Positions 51,929 through 60,782 of a DNA stretch of 62,902 nt are shown in pieces. Both the position numbers and the translations under genes were made by a program. The notes under the pieces are model-generated. The model searched no databases. It was not told where the DNA came from and worked only from the letters and a program-made list of their open reading frames with translations. The DNA is taken from NCBI RefSeq assembly GCF_000472385.1, contig NZ_AWZU01000031.1:29827-92728 (forward strand), read 5' to 3'. How positions within the stretch are numbered: the first letter of the stretch is position 1; every line of letters starts with the position of its first letter. Source of the stretch: Bradyrhizobium sp. ARR65. GTDB lineage: Bacteria; Pseudomonadota; Alphaproteobacteria; Rhizobiales; Xanthobacteraceae.

Positions 51929-52660
51929 ATGGAAGCCACGTTCCCTCCACCCCGCCTTTTGCCCAGCGGCGACAGCGCTATCACGGTGGAGTTCTCGAAG
52001 GTGATCGATGAGACCGCCAATCAGCGCGTGCTGGCACTCGATCGCGCGCTGAGCGAGGCAGCGATCGAGGGGGTGACCGAGGCCGTGCCGACCTACCGGT
52101 CGCTGCTGGTGCACTATGATCCCTGCCAAATCGACTTCGCAACGCTTGGCGAGAAATTGCTGGCGCTCGCAAAACGTCCCGTCCCGCCGAACGGAAAGAC
52201 GCGGCATTGGCGGGTACCTGTTGCCTATGGAGGAGAGAACGGCATCGACCTCGAGGATGTCGCGAAAGCGCTGAACACGACGCCCGACGAGATCGTGGCG
52301 CGCCATGTCGCAGGCAAGTATCGTGTCGCCATGATCGGCTTTTCACCGGGATGGTCGTATCTCAGCGGCCTCGATAAATCGCTGCACATGCCGCGGCGGC
52401 AGAGTCCGCGCCTGTTGACGCCGCCCGGCACGATCTCGATCGGCGGCGTGCAGACTGGCATTCAATGCGTCGCCGCTCCCAGCGGCTGGCACCTTCTCGG
52501 ACGCACGCCGGTGCGGACCTATCAGTTGCATCGCGAACCGATCTTCCTGCTGGAGCCCGGCGACCGCGTGACCTTCTACGCTATCGATACGAAAACTTTT
52601 GCGGAACAGGAGAAAGCCGCGGAGAACTGCGAGATCGTTGCCGAGTTGATGGCCTCATGA
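51929..52660 (+). CDS. pxpB: 5-oxoprolinase subunit PxpB
   Basis: 243 residues from ATG 51929. PRLLPSGDSAITVEFS at the N-terminus, PTYRSLLVHYDP, FSPGWSYLSGLDKSLHMPRR and PPGTISIGGVQTGIQ are the signatures of the KipI/allophanate-hydrolase-subunit-1 family. With PxpC and PxpA it forms the prokaryotic ATP-dependent 5-oxoprolinase that opens pyroglutamate to glutamate. Overlaps pxpC by four bases (ATGA). Confidence 0.9.
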   Translation: MEATFPPPRLLPSGDSAITVEFSKVIDETANQRVLALDRALSEAAIEGVTEAVPTYRSLLVHYDPCQIDFATLGEKLLALAKRPVPPNGKTRHWRVPVAYGGENGIDLEDVAKALNTTPDEIVARHVAGKYRVAMIGFSPGWSYLSGLDKSLHMPRRQSPRLLTPPGTISIGGVQTGIQCVAAPSGWHLLGRTPVRTYQLHREPIFLLEPGDRVTFYAIDTKTFAEQEKAAENCEIVAELMAS

Positions 52661-53733
52661 CCAAGATCGTCGTCACCAGCATTGGTCCTGCAAGCTCGGT
52701 TCAGGACGGCGGCCGCCACGGAGCACAGCGTTATGGCTTGACCGAGAGCGGCGCCATGGATCGGCTTGCGCTCGCGGCCGCTAACACGCTGCTTGGCAAT
52801 ACGCCGTTTGCGGCAAGCGTGGAAATCGGCCCATTTGGTGCGGCCTTCACCGCGCGTGAGGGGGCAGTTCGCGTCGCGCTGACCGGCGCGAGCAGAAGTG
52901 CCGACATTGCCGGCCAGCCGGTCGCGTTCGACAGCTCGATGACCATTCCTGAGAACGCGACCCTCACCCTCGGATTCGCCAAGGGCGGTGCCTTCAGCTA
53001 TCTCGCGATCGAAGGCGGCATCACGGGTGAGCCAATGTTTGGCAGCCTCGCCGTCAATGCCCGCGCAGGGCTCGGCAGCCCCTATCCACGCCCGCTGCAG
53101 GCCGGAGATGAGCTGCCTGCACGCGCCGCCAGCGGCGCGCCCGAGCGGCGGGTCGAACCGCCCGCAGCTACGAACGGCCCGATCCGGGTGGTGCTCGGTC
53201 CACAGGACGACGAGTTCAGCGACGAGGCGAAAAAGCTGTTTCTCGACAGCGAATGGATGATCTCGGCCACCAGCGACCGCATGGGCTATCGGCTGGAAGG
53301 GCCGGTCATCAAGCATCTCCACGGCCACAACATCGTCTCCGATGGGACCGTGAACGGCAGCATCCAGGTGCCCGGCAACGGCGCCCCAATCGTGTTGATG
53401 ATGGACCGCGGCACCACCGGCGGCTATCCGAAGATCGCAACGGTGATCTCCCCGGACCTGCGCCGCCTGGCCCAGACCCCGGCGGGAACCGCGTTCCGCT
53501 TCAAAGCGGTCAGCGTGGTGGAGGCGCAGGCGGAAGCGAGAAAATACGCGCAATTGTTGCGCTCCCTGCCCGATCGCCTGCGCCCGATCGAGAACGTCGA
53601 ACTCAACATCGAAGCACTGCACGATGCTAATGTCGCGGGCCACGCGGTGAGTGCGGTGGATGCGGACACCTGGCATCACGTGCCGCCAGACGGCCAAGGG
53701 GCGGGACTTTCAGGAAGCGGAAGACCAACATGA
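52657..53733 (+). CDS. pxpC: 5-oxoprolinase subunit PxpC
   Basis: 358 residues. GPASSVQDGGRHGAQRYGLT and SGAMDRLALAAANTLLGN start the KipA/allophanate-hydrolase-subunit-2 fold; SYLAIEGGI, the DRMGYRLEGP loop and DRGTTGGYPKIATV follow. It partners PxpB in binding ATP and 5-oxoproline. The stop overlaps the pxpA start, so all three subunits are coupled. Confidence 0.9.
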   Translation: MTKIVVTSIGPASSVQDGGRHGAQRYGLTESGAMDRLALAAANTLLGNTPFAASVEIGPFGAAFTAREGAVRVALTGASRSADIAGQPVAFDSSMTIPENATLTLGFAKGGAFSYLAIEGGITGEPMFGSLAVNARAGLGSPYPRPLQAGDELPARAASGAPERRVEPPAATNGPIRVVLGPQDDEFSDEAKKLFLDSEWMISATSDRMGYRLEGPVIKHLHGHNIVSDGTVNGSIQVPGNGAPIVLMMDRGTTGGYPKIATVISPDLRRLAQTPAGTAFRFKAVSVVEAQAEARKYAQLLRSLPDRLRPIENVELNIEALHDANVAGHAVSAVDADTWHHVPPDGQGAGLSGSGRPT

Positions 53734-54500
53734 GCACAATCGATCTCAATTGCGATCTCGGCGAAAGCTTTGGCCCCTGGGTGATGGGCAATGACGAGGC
53801 CATGATCGAGCTTGCAACCTCCGTCAACATCGCCTGCGGCTTTCACGCCGGCGACGCCGATATCATGCGCAAGACCGTGGATCTTGCCAAAGCGCGAGGT
53901 GTTTCCATCGGCGCCCATCCCGGCTATCGCGACCTGCACGGCTTCGGCCGTCGTCCGGTGCCGGGGCTGAAATCATCGGAGATCGAGAATCTCGTCGCCT
54001 ATCAGATCGGCGCGCTGCAGGCGATTGCGACCGCCGCCGGCCACAAGGTCACCCATGTGAAAGCGCATGGCGCGCTCTCCAACGTCGCCTGTGAAGACGA
54101 CATGACCGCCCAAGCTATCGCAAACGCGATCAAAGCCGTCGATCCGAGCCTGGTGTTTGTGGTGCTCGCCAATTCGCGCCTCGTTAAGGCCGGCGAAAAG
54201 GCCAACCTGCCGATGGTCCATGAGGTCTTTGCCGACCGCGCCTATGAAGATGACGGGCAATTGGTATCCCGCCGCAAGCCCGGCGCGGTGCTGCATGATG
54301 CCCGGCAGGTCACTGAGCGCGTGGTGCGGATGGTGCAGGACGGCGAGGTGGTGTCCATCACGGGCAAGCGCATCAAGATGCGCATGGACACGGTCTGCAT
54401 TCACGGCGACACGCCCGGCGCGGTCGACATTGCGAAGGGGTTGCGGAAGGCGCTCGCGGATGCCGGAATTGCGGTAGCGCCGTTCAGGCGCTCGGCGTAA
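53730..54500 (+). CDS. pxpA: 5-oxoprolinase subunit PxpA (LamB/YcsF family)
   Basis: 256 residues. IDLNCDLGESFGPWVMGNDE, NIACGFHAGDADIMRKTV, GAHPGYRDLHGFGRRP and HVKAHGALSN give the conserved metal-like Asp/His cluster of YcsF proteins. The order pxpB-pxpC-pxpA with overlapping stops and starts is the standard 5-oxoprolinase operon, detoxifying and recycling the pyroglutamate formed spontaneously from glutamine. Start and stop are consistent with family length. Confidence 0.93.
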   Translation: MSTIDLNCDLGESFGPWVMGNDEAMIELATSVNIACGFHAGDADIMRKTVDLAKARGVSIGAHPGYRDLHGFGRRPVPGLKSSEIENLVAYQIGALQAIATAAGHKVTHVKAHGALSNVACEDDMTAQAIANAIKAVDPSLVFVVLANSRLVKAGEKANLPMVHEVFADRAYEDDGQLVSRRKPGAVLHDARQVTERVVRMVQDGEVVSITGKRIKMRMDTVCIHGDTPGAVDIAKGLRKALADAGIAVAPFRRSA

Positions 54501-54606
54501 GCTTCTGCCGAAGCCGCAGGATAGCTTGAACGAAGTGAAACCCATCGATCCGCTTGCAGGGAAGTTGGTGGGTTTCGTTTGCCGCTCAATCCTACGAGAC
54601 TCTATC

Positions 54607-54640
54607 AGGGTGGTGGGCGCTCCTCGATTTTGCCCACCCT
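54607..54640. terminator. Bidirectional hairpin between convergent genes
   Basis: AGGGTGGTGGGC pairs with GCCCACCCT around a 13-base loop containing a T run (GATTTT). It sits between the pxpA stop (plus) and the stop of the small minus-strand gene, where a shared terminator is expected; wording matches the repeat at 50876-50990. Confidence 0.55.
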
Positions 54641-54660
54641 ACGAACAAAATCGTGACTGA

Positions 54661-54813
54661 TCAGAACGGATGCACCGAGAGGGTGCCGAACACGATCGCG
54701 GCAATGACCGCAAACGCCCCGCAGAGCGCCGCGAGATGAAGGCCGCGGCCTGTGCGGCGGGACAGGGAGCGCGCGTGAAAATGCAGGCGGGCTTCCGCTG
54801 ATAGTTCGCGCAT
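54661..54813 (-). CDS. Small single-pass membrane protein (50 aa)
   Basis: MRELSAEARLHFHARSLSRR begins a basic cytoplasmic segment, followed by one hydrophobic helix (LAALCGAFAVIAAIVFGTL) and SVHPF at the end. GGAG lies nine bases before the ATG. I recognise near-identical short proteins from Bradyrhizobium; function unknown. Nothing else is supportable in 54814-55002. Confidence 0.6.
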   Translation of the reverse strand: MRELSAEARLHFHARSLSRRTGRGLHLAALCGAFAVIAAIVFGTLSVHPF

Positions 54814-55002
54814 GGTGGTTCTCCAATGCCCCATCGCGCGCCATCAAATAGCATCTGCCGGCCGTTGCAAGAGCGGCGACCAAAGAGCGATGCCGCCACT
54901 CCCGTGGAGCTCGTTCCCAGTCCAAATTTCTCCGGCAGCGATCGTTATGGGAATTTTTTTCGTTAAGATTGCGTGAAATTGGAACCGCTCGAAAGACTTC
55001 GC

Positions 55003-56616
55003 TCAGTACACATCCTGCTGGAAACGGCCCTTCTTCTTGAGTTCCGCAACGAAGGCCACGGCTTCGTCCGTTGAGCGGGCGCCGAATTGGGCGACGATAT
55101 CGACCAGCGCGCGCTCGACGTCCTTCGCCATGCGCTTGGCGTCGCCGCAGATGTAGAGATGCGCACCTTCGGCGAGCCAGGTCCACAACTCGCGGCCGAC
55201 TTCCCGCATGCGGTCCTGCACGTAGAACTTCTTCGCACCATCACGCGACCAGGCAAGGGACAGCCGCGTGAGCAGACCTGACGTCTTCATCGCGTTGAGC
55301 TCATCGGCATAGAAGAAATCATAGTCACTGCGCTGGTGGCCGAAGAACAGCCAGTTCTTCCCTGTCGCGCCGGTCGCCTTGCGATCGAGCAGGAAGGCGC
55401 GGAACGGCGCGACGCCGGTGCCCGGGCCGACCATGATGATCGGCGTCTTCGGATCCTGCGGCAGGCCAAAGCCGTGCGCCTTCTGCACATAGACGTTCAG
55501 CTTCTCGCCGGGATTGATGCGCTCGGCAAGAAAGGTCGAGGCGAGGCCGAGGCGCCGGCGCTTGCCGACGATATAACGCACGCAATCGACGGTGAGTGAC
55601 AGTTTTCCGGGCGTTGCATTGTGCGATGACGAGATCGAATAGAGTCGCGGCTGCAGCGGCTCCAGCGCTTCCACGAACGCCTCGGGATGTGGGCGGACGC
55701 CGGAAAACTTCTGCAGGGCCGCCATCACGTCGAGCGTCGCTGCGTCGCCGTCGGGATCCTCGCCCTGTGCCAGCGCGCGGGCCTTCTCCCGCTGGGCGCC
55801 GCCGGTGATGAAGGAGATCAGCTCGAACAATTTATCCGGCGCGGGCGACAGCGATACATCGCTGATCAGGGCTTCGCGCAGCGTCTTGCCGTTGACCTTG
55901 GTCGTGTGCGAGGCCCCCAGCAGGGCGATGACCTGATCGACCAGACCCAGATCGTTCTTGGCGAAAACGCCAAAGGAATCGCCCACGACATAGTCGAGAC
56001 CTGTCTCCGAGAGATCGAAGTCAATGTGATAGGTCTCTTTCTCCGACCCCTTCTTGTTGAGAAGCCGTCGTCCGACGAAGGTCGCCTCCGCCGGATTGTC
56101 GCGGGAGCGGCCGGGTTTGGCGACCACCGCCGGAGTTGCAGGCGTTACGGGAGCCGCTGCGGCCGGCTTTGCCGCGCCCGGCGCCTTGTCGAGCTCCTCG
56201 TAGAGCGTCTTCAGCATCCGCGCGGTTTCCTTGCCGCCGGGGACGCAGAGATTGAGCCGCGCTTCGGACTTGTCGGCGATCGCATTGGAATAGTCGCGGC
56301 AATTATAGCCGCACTGGCCGCAATCCTGCTGCGCCATCGCGGCCATCATACGCCGCCGCAGCGGGCGTCCTTCGGCAAGCTTCATGCGCTCGGCGATCGG
56401 CAGGGTCTGGTCATGCCACGGCGCTTCGTCGTCATCCTCGGCGGCGGCAGTAGGCGCTTGCAGCATAGCGGCACCCTGCTCCGGCGACAGCGGCACGGCC
56501 ACGTCGTTGGACAAGAGTCCTGCGAGGAAGCCGTTCAGCCAGGAACGCTGCGCCTCGGAGAACGGTGCACTCGGCGGAATAATCTCGATCTTTGGCGGTG
56601 GCGTAATCTGGTTCAC
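55003..56616 (-). CDS. Iron-sulfur/FNR-type reductase (sulfite reductase alpha-like), probable electron donor to NirA
   Basis: 537 residues. An N-terminal Fe-S-like Cys cluster (Cys99, 102, 106, 124 in QDCGQCGYNC ... LNLCVPGG) replaces the flavodoxin domain of CysJ. From about 170 onward the CysJ-type FAD/NADPH half follows: LYSISSS (FAD), GKLSLTVDCVRYIVGKRRRL, PIIMVGPGTGVAPFRAFL (NADPH), WLFFGHQRSDYDFFYADEL and a C-terminal ...QQDVY. It overlaps nirA by four bases, so its likely job is to pass electrons from NADPH to the nitrite reductase. The Fe-S relay in place of FMN is the notable feature. Confidence 0.85.
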   Translation of the reverse strand: MNQITPPPKIEIIPPSAPFSEAQRSWLNGFLAGLLSNDVAVPLSPEQGAAMLQAPTAAAEDDDEAPWHDQTLPIAERMKLAEGRPLRRRMMAAMAQQDCGQCGYNCRDYSNAIADKSEARLNLCVPGGKETARMLKTLYEELDKAPGAAKPAAAAPVTPATPAVVAKPGRSRDNPAEATFVGRRLLNKKGSEKETYHIDFDLSETGLDYVVGDSFGVFAKNDLGLVDQVIALLGASHTTKVNGKTLREALISDVSLSPAPDKLFELISFITGGAQREKARALAQGEDPDGDAATLDVMAALQKFSGVRPHPEAFVEALEPLQPRLYSISSSHNATPGKLSLTVDCVRYIVGKRRRLGLASTFLAERINPGEKLNVYVQKAHGFGLPQDPKTPIIMVGPGTGVAPFRAFLLDRKATGATGKNWLFFGHQRSDYDFFYADELNAMKTSGLLTRLSLAWSRDGAKKFYVQDRMREVGRELWTWLAEGAHLYICGDAKRMAKDVERALVDIVAQFGARSTDEAVAFVAELKKKGRFQQDVY

Positions 56617-58409
56617 GAGGAGACCTCCGCGTCGGCGAGCTTGCGCAGCGCTTCGCCGTCGTGGCGGCGGGCAAAGCTAAGGAACGTTTCGTCGGGTGAA
56701 GAACGATGCGCGAGATAGGCCTTCAACAGCCTCTCGACGGTCTTTGGCGCATCCTCCGCCTTGACGTCGCGATAGACTTCGCGGCCGATATCGGCGTGCG
56801 GTCCGAAGCCGCCGCCCGCGAACAGATGATAGCCCTCGACGACCTCGTCGCCCTCGCCTTCACCGGTCGGCACCTTCGCGGCGATCATGCCAATGTCGCT
56901 GATGTAATGCTGCGCGCAGGAATGGTGGCAGCCGGTCAGATGAATGTTGAGCGGCGTCTCGATATTGACCCGCGTCTCGCACCAGTCACCGATCGCCGCC
57001 GCGTGGCCCTTGGTGTCGGACGCCGCAAATTTGCAACCCTTGTTGCCGGTGCAGGCGATCAAGCCGGCGCGAATTTGCGAGGCCTTGATCGCGAGGCCCA
57101 GCTTTTCGATCGCGGCGGTCGCAAGCGCCACATTCTCATCGCGCACGCCCGAGATCAAAAGGTTCTGCCACACGGTCAGGCGGATCTCGCCGTCGCCGAG
57201 GTCCTGCGCGATTTTCGCGAGCCCCCGCATCTGCTCGCAAGTCAGCTTGCCGAGCGGCAACACCACGCCCATCCAGTTCAGGCCATCCTGCTTCTGTTTG
57301 TGCACACCGATATGGGCCATTCGGTCGAATACCGGCCGCTGTGCGATCGCTTCAGAAGGCAGCCGCACCAGTTTGCGGCCGAGCTTCTCTTCGACCCCAG
57401 CCATGAACTTGTCGACGCCCATGCTATCGAGCACATATTTCAGCCGCGCCTTCAGCCGATTGGTGCGGTCGCCGGTCTCGATGAAGAGACGCACGATGGC
57501 GTCCGCCACCTGCGTGGCCTCCTCCGGCTTGACGATGATGCCCGTCTCCTTGGCGAAATCCTTGTGCCCGGTGATGCCGCCGATCCCGAGACGAAACCAC
57601 ACGCCGGGATCGACGCCGAAACCATCCTTCACCTCGACGGCGGCGAACGCGATGTCGTTGGTGTCTTCCAGTACGGCGATGCGGCCGGCGCCGTCGAAGG
57701 CCACGTTGAATTTGCGCGGCAGACCGTAGAGCGAGCGGTCGTTCAAGATGTGAAAATGCCATTCGCGCGCAAAGGGGCGCGTATCGATCAGCTCCTGCGG
57801 ATCGATGCCGGCGGTCGGCGTGCCCGTGACGTTGCGGATGTTGTCGGCGCCGGAGCCGCGCGAGCAGAGACCGAGATCCTGGATGCCCTCGATCAGGGCC
57901 ACGCTGTTCTTGGGCAAAATCTCGCGGATCTGTATGTTGGCGCGGGTGGTGACGTGGCTGTACCCGCCTCCATAGATATCGGCGAGATCGGCGAGCCCGG
58001 CGAACTGCCAATGCTTGAGGATGCCGTTGGGCATACGCAACCGGCACATGTAGGAATCCTGCGCCGGTGCGACGTAGAACAGGCCGTAATAGCGCCAGCG
58101 GAAATTGTCGGCCGGCGATGGCGGCGTGTTGTTTTTCGCCTGCTCCTTCAGCCGCTCGTATGCGTCGAACGGATGCAGCTCGCGCTTGAACTTCTCCTGG
58201 TCCGCGAGCTTCTTGCCTGACGCCGTGACCTTATCCTGCGCCTTGAGATGGATCGCATCCGGCCCGATCGGTTCGGCATTTCCCTTGCCGGCAGCCGCGC
58301 CGCCGCCGAGCCCACGGCCGACCCGGCTGATCTGCAAACCGGTGGCAAAACCTTCGAGATAGCGCTTCTGCTCGTCGGTAAAATCGACGGAAACTGCTTC
58401 GAGCTTCAT
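56613..58409 (-). CDS. nirA: Assimilatory ferredoxin-type nitrite reductase
   Basis: 598 residues of the siroheme nitrite/sulfite reductase family. Two ferredoxin-like halves are seen (HVTTRANIQIREILP; MGVVLPLGKLTCEQMRGLAK), and the siroheme-[4Fe-4S] ligands are Cys453/Cys459 (CTGNKGC) and Cys494/Cys498 (TGCHHSC). It reduces nitrite to ammonium with six electrons in the cytoplasm. Preceded by a nitrite channel and followed by an overlapping reductase, all downstream of nasT-nasS, so nitrite rather than sulfite is the likely substrate. Confidence 0.9.
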   Translation of the reverse strand: MKLEAVSVDFTDEQKRYLEGFATGLQISRVGRGLGGGAAAGKGNAEPIGPDAIHLKAQDKVTASGKKLADQEKFKRELHPFDAYERLKEQAKNNTPPSPADNFRWRYYGLFYVAPAQDSYMCRLRMPNGILKHWQFAGLADLADIYGGGYSHVTTRANIQIREILPKNSVALIEGIQDLGLCSRGSGADNIRNVTGTPTAGIDPQELIDTRPFAREWHFHILNDRSLYGLPRKFNVAFDGAGRIAVLEDTNDIAFAAVEVKDGFGVDPGVWFRLGIGGITGHKDFAKETGIIVKPEEATQVADAIVRLFIETGDRTNRLKARLKYVLDSMGVDKFMAGVEEKLGRKLVRLPSEAIAQRPVFDRMAHIGVHKQKQDGLNWMGVVLPLGKLTCEQMRGLAKIAQDLGDGEIRLTVWQNLLISGVRDENVALATAAIEKLGLAIKASQIRAGLIACTGNKGCKFAASDTKGHAAAIGDWCETRVNIETPLNIHLTGCHHSCAQHYISDIGMIAAKVPTGEGEGDEVVEGYHLFAGGGFGPHADIGREVYRDVKAEDAPKTVERLLKAYLAHRSSPDETFLSFARRHDGEALRKLADAEVSS

Positions 58410-58424
58410 GGTGCTGTCGTGCCC

Positions 58425-59258
58425 TTATTCGGCGGCGGTCTGCGCCACGACGGGCGCGGCAGAGATGGATTCCTGGTTGGGCTTGTAGGTCACGTAGAGC
58501 GCGAGGCCGGTGAAGACGAAGCCACCGAACAGATTGCCGAGCGTGACCGGGATCTGATTCCAGACCCACCAGTCGTAGACGCTGACCTTGGCGCCGAGCA
58601 GCATGCCCGTCGGAATCACGAACATGTTGACGACGGCGTGCTCGAAGCCGAGCGCGAAGAACAGGAAGATCGGCAGCCAGGTCGCCGCGATCTTTCCGAT
58701 CGTCGAGGTCGACGTCATCGCCATGACCACGCCGAGGCAGACCAGCCAATTGCAGAGAATGCCTTTGACAAAGACGCTGACCAGGCCGGCCGTGCCGAGC
58801 GCCGCGTTGGCGATGGTCTTGGCCTCCGCCACCGCGACGATGCGCGCGGCGACCCCGGTCACTTCGACTTTGCCCATGTTGGTGAGCGAGATCGCGATCA
58901 AAACCCCGAATGCGATGCTGCCAAGCAGATTCGCCACAAAGACCCAGGACCAGTTGGCGATCACCGCATTCCAGCTCGCTTTGCCTTCAAGGCGCGCCAG
59001 CGGCACCAGCGCAAAGCTCCCCGTGACAAGCTCAAGGCCGAGCAGCACGATGATCACGAGGCTGACGGGGAAGATCAGCGCGCCGATCAACGGCTGTCCC
59101 GTTGTCACCGCGCCGGTGAAAGCGAGCGTGGTGGCCGCGCCCAGCAACGCACCGGAAAGGGCGCCACGAATGAGCAGGTCGCGCGGGCCGAGCGCGAGCT
59201 TCTTGAGGCCCGCATCGATCATCGAGGCAATCACGTCGGTGGGCTTTGCGTAATCCAT
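58425..59258 (-). CDS. Formate/nitrite transporter family (FNT) channel
   Basis: 277 residues, six transmembrane helices. KLALGPRDLLIRGALSGALL and the narrow-pore helices (NLLGSIAFGVLIAIS; ILCNWLVCLGVVMAM) with GFEHAVVNMFVIPTGML are FNT/NirC hallmarks. It passes nitrite (or formate) across the inner membrane as a pentamer. First gene after the regulated leader, 15 bases before nirA, so its role here is nitrite movement. GGAG precedes the ATG. Confidence 0.9.
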   Translation of the reverse strand: MDYAKPTDVIASMIDAGLKKLALGPRDLLIRGALSGALLGAATTLAFTGAVTTGQPLIGALIFPVSLVIIVLLGLELVTGSFALVPLARLEGKASWNAVIANWSWVFVANLLGSIAFGVLIAISLTNMGKVEVTGVAARIVAVAEAKTIANAALGTAGLVSVFVKGILCNWLVCLGVVMAMTSTSTIGKIAATWLPIFLFFALGFEHAVVNMFVIPTGMLLGAKVSVYDWWVWNQIPVTLGNLFGGFVFTGLALYVTYKPNQESISAAPVVAQTAAE

Positions 59259-59357
59259 AGCGATGCTCCAGCAGCCACGCGGCGCGTGGTCTCAACGGGT
59301 GAAAGGGTGTGTGATCGCTCGGAAGTTCGACGTGCGGGCCAATGCGCTCGGAACTTG

Positions 59358-59385
59358 CGGGACGATCCGATCAGCCTCGTTGCTG
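59358..59385 (-). promoter_or_regulatory. Tandem ANTAR-type hexaloop hairpins in the FNT-nirA leader (candidate NasT target)
   Basis: Read on the minus strand: CAGC-AACGAG-GCTG (59385 to 59372) and, two bases later, CGG-ATCGTC-CCG (59369 to 59358). Both loops are six bases with A at position 1 and G at position 4, the feature recognised by ANTAR antiterminators. The upstream CCG can also pair with the CGG of the second stem, giving mutually exclusive folds. A further AAGTTC/GAACTT pairing (59356 to 59323) follows, without a U tract. NasT is encoded immediately upstream. Confidence 0.55.
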
Positions 59386-59446
59386 CGGAAGTCCGTCTTG
59401 GACTTGGGCCAGCGGGCATCTCCGGCGGCTGGCTCACAAGTGCCCA

Positions 59447-59463
59447 TTCAAGTTATGTGCCAA
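59447..59463 (-). promoter_or_regulatory. Near-consensus sigma54 (-24/-12) promoter
   Basis: The minus strand reads TTGGCACATAACTTGAA: the -24 element TTGGCAC is perfect and the spacing to TTG is exact, with A instead of C in the -12 doublet. It would start a roughly 180-base leader before the FNT gene. Sigma54 control with NtrC is usual for nitrogen assimilation genes. Confidence 0.6.
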
Positions 59464-59558
59464 TGCAGCATTCCGAGAAAAATACTGCCAAATCAAATCG
59501 GTAATTCGGTTGCGACGCATCAAATGAATAACGATCCATGCCTTTTCTGAAGGCAAAG

Positions 59559-59573
59559 GCACAAATAGCGTGC
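59559..59573. promoter_or_regulatory. NtrC-like enhancer site
   Basis: GCAC-N7-GTGC (minus strand GCACGCTATTTGTGC) has the half-sites and spacing of the NtrC consensus (GCACC-N5-GGTGC with the inner pair degenerate). It lies about 130 bases upstream of the inferred sigma54 start, a normal enhancer distance. Confidence 0.5.
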
Positions 59574-59618
59574 AATAAAGTGAAGCGCCTAATTTTTGAT
59601 CAGGGCGGATTGGGTGGG

Positions 59619-60782
59619 TTACACGCGCCGGCGAGGTATTTTGAAAGCGGCCAAATAGCCCGCAATGTCGTCCGGATTGAAGGCGGGGCCATCGAACGCC
59701 CCAATCGGGCGATTTGCGGCCACGTCCGCCCCCTTACTCAGCGCGGCGTCGTAAAGCTCCGGCCTGAACACAGCCATAGCGGCCCTCAGGGCATCCGGGC
59801 TGAACCGGGCTTGTGTCCAGCGCACCATCTGAGAGTAGAGCCAGGCCGCCTGCGCCGGATCCGGCCGGCCTGCGGCTTCCCGCCCCACCAGGAGATAGCG
59901 GCTGTTCTCGCGGAAGGTGCCGTCGGGCGAAATCTTCAGGCGGCCGTCCAACGTGCGTTGGATCACTTCCGCGTCCACGCCAATGCGGTCTGGCTGCGCC
60001 AGGATCCGCGCAGCCTCGCCGCGGTTTCCCGGCTGCTCGATGAAATCGGCGGCACGGGACGCGGCGCGGACCAGGCGCGCGACAGTATCCGGATTTTTCT
60101 CTGCCCACCCCTGCCGGATCGCCAGCACCTTTTCGGCCGCGTGCACCAGGATGTCCGCGACAAAATGCAGGATGTGGCCGACACCGTGATCGACGGCGAT
60201 GGAATTCCACGGCGCACCCACACAGAACCCGTCGACATGCCCGCTCTCGAGGCTTTCCACCATGAAAGGCGGCGGCAGCACCACCAATCGCACGTCCTCG
60301 TCGGGATCGACCCCACCAGCCGCCATCCAGAATCGCAATTGATAATTGTGGGTCGAGAACGGGAAGGTCATGGCGAAGGTCAGGGGCTCGGCCCCGCTCT
60401 TGCGCCTTGCGGCCACCACGCGCGCCAGCGCCCGCGCCGTCGCCATCGGATCGAAGCGGTCGCCATCGATCTCCCGCAGGATGGCGGTGTGCAGCGCGGC
60501 CGAGACGGTGATCGCGTTGCCGTTGATGCCGAGGTTGAAGGGCGCGACGATCGGGACCTTGACATGGCCGAGCCCCAAGCTCGAGGCGATCGCCACCGGC
60601 GCAAGCAAGTGGGCGGCATCGAACAGCCCGATATTGAGCTTATCGCGGACATTGGACCACGACACCTCCCGCACCAAGTTGACGTCGAGCCCTTCGGCTT
60701 TGGCAAATCCCTTGTCGACGGCGACGATGAGGGCTGCGGCATCGACCAGCGGAATGAAGCCGACATGAAGGGGCGTGGTCAT
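59619..60782 (-). CDS. nasS: Nitrate/nitrite sensor NasS (NrtA/CmpA-like, cytoplasmic)
   Basis: 387 residues. It resembles the periplasmic nitrate-binding NrtA/CmpA proteins (LHVGFIPLVDAAALIVAVDK; GFCVGAPWNSIAVDHGVGHI) but has no signal peptide, the hallmark of NasS. NasS binds NasT when nitrate and nitrite are absent and releases it on ligand binding. Its start overlaps nasT by four bases, ensuring stoichiometric synthesis. No transporter permease accompanies it, which supports a sensor role. Confidence 0.88.
   Translation of the reverse strand: MTTPLHVGFIPLVDAAALIVAVDKGFAKAEGLDVNLVREVSWSNVRDKLNIGLFDAAHLLAPVAIASSLGLGHVKVPIVAPFNLGINGNAITVSAALHTAILREIDGDRFDPMATARALARVVAARRKSGAEPLTFAMTFPFSTHNYQLRFWMAAGGVDPDEDVRLVVLPPPFMVESLESGHVDGFCVGAPWNSIAVDHGVGHILHFVADILVHAAEKVLAIRQGWAEKNPDTVARLVRAASRAADFIEQPGNRGEAARILAQPDRIGVDAEVIQRTLDGRLKISPDGTFRENSRYLLVGREAAGRPDPAQAAWLYSQMVRWTQARFSPDALRAAMAVFRPELYDAALSKGADVAANRPIGAFDGPAFNPDDIAGYLAAFKIPRRRV

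Noticed and set aside
56706..58220. 504-codon plus-strand frame over nirA
   Set aside because: Shadow of nirA, whose Cys ligands and fold are clear on the minus strand.
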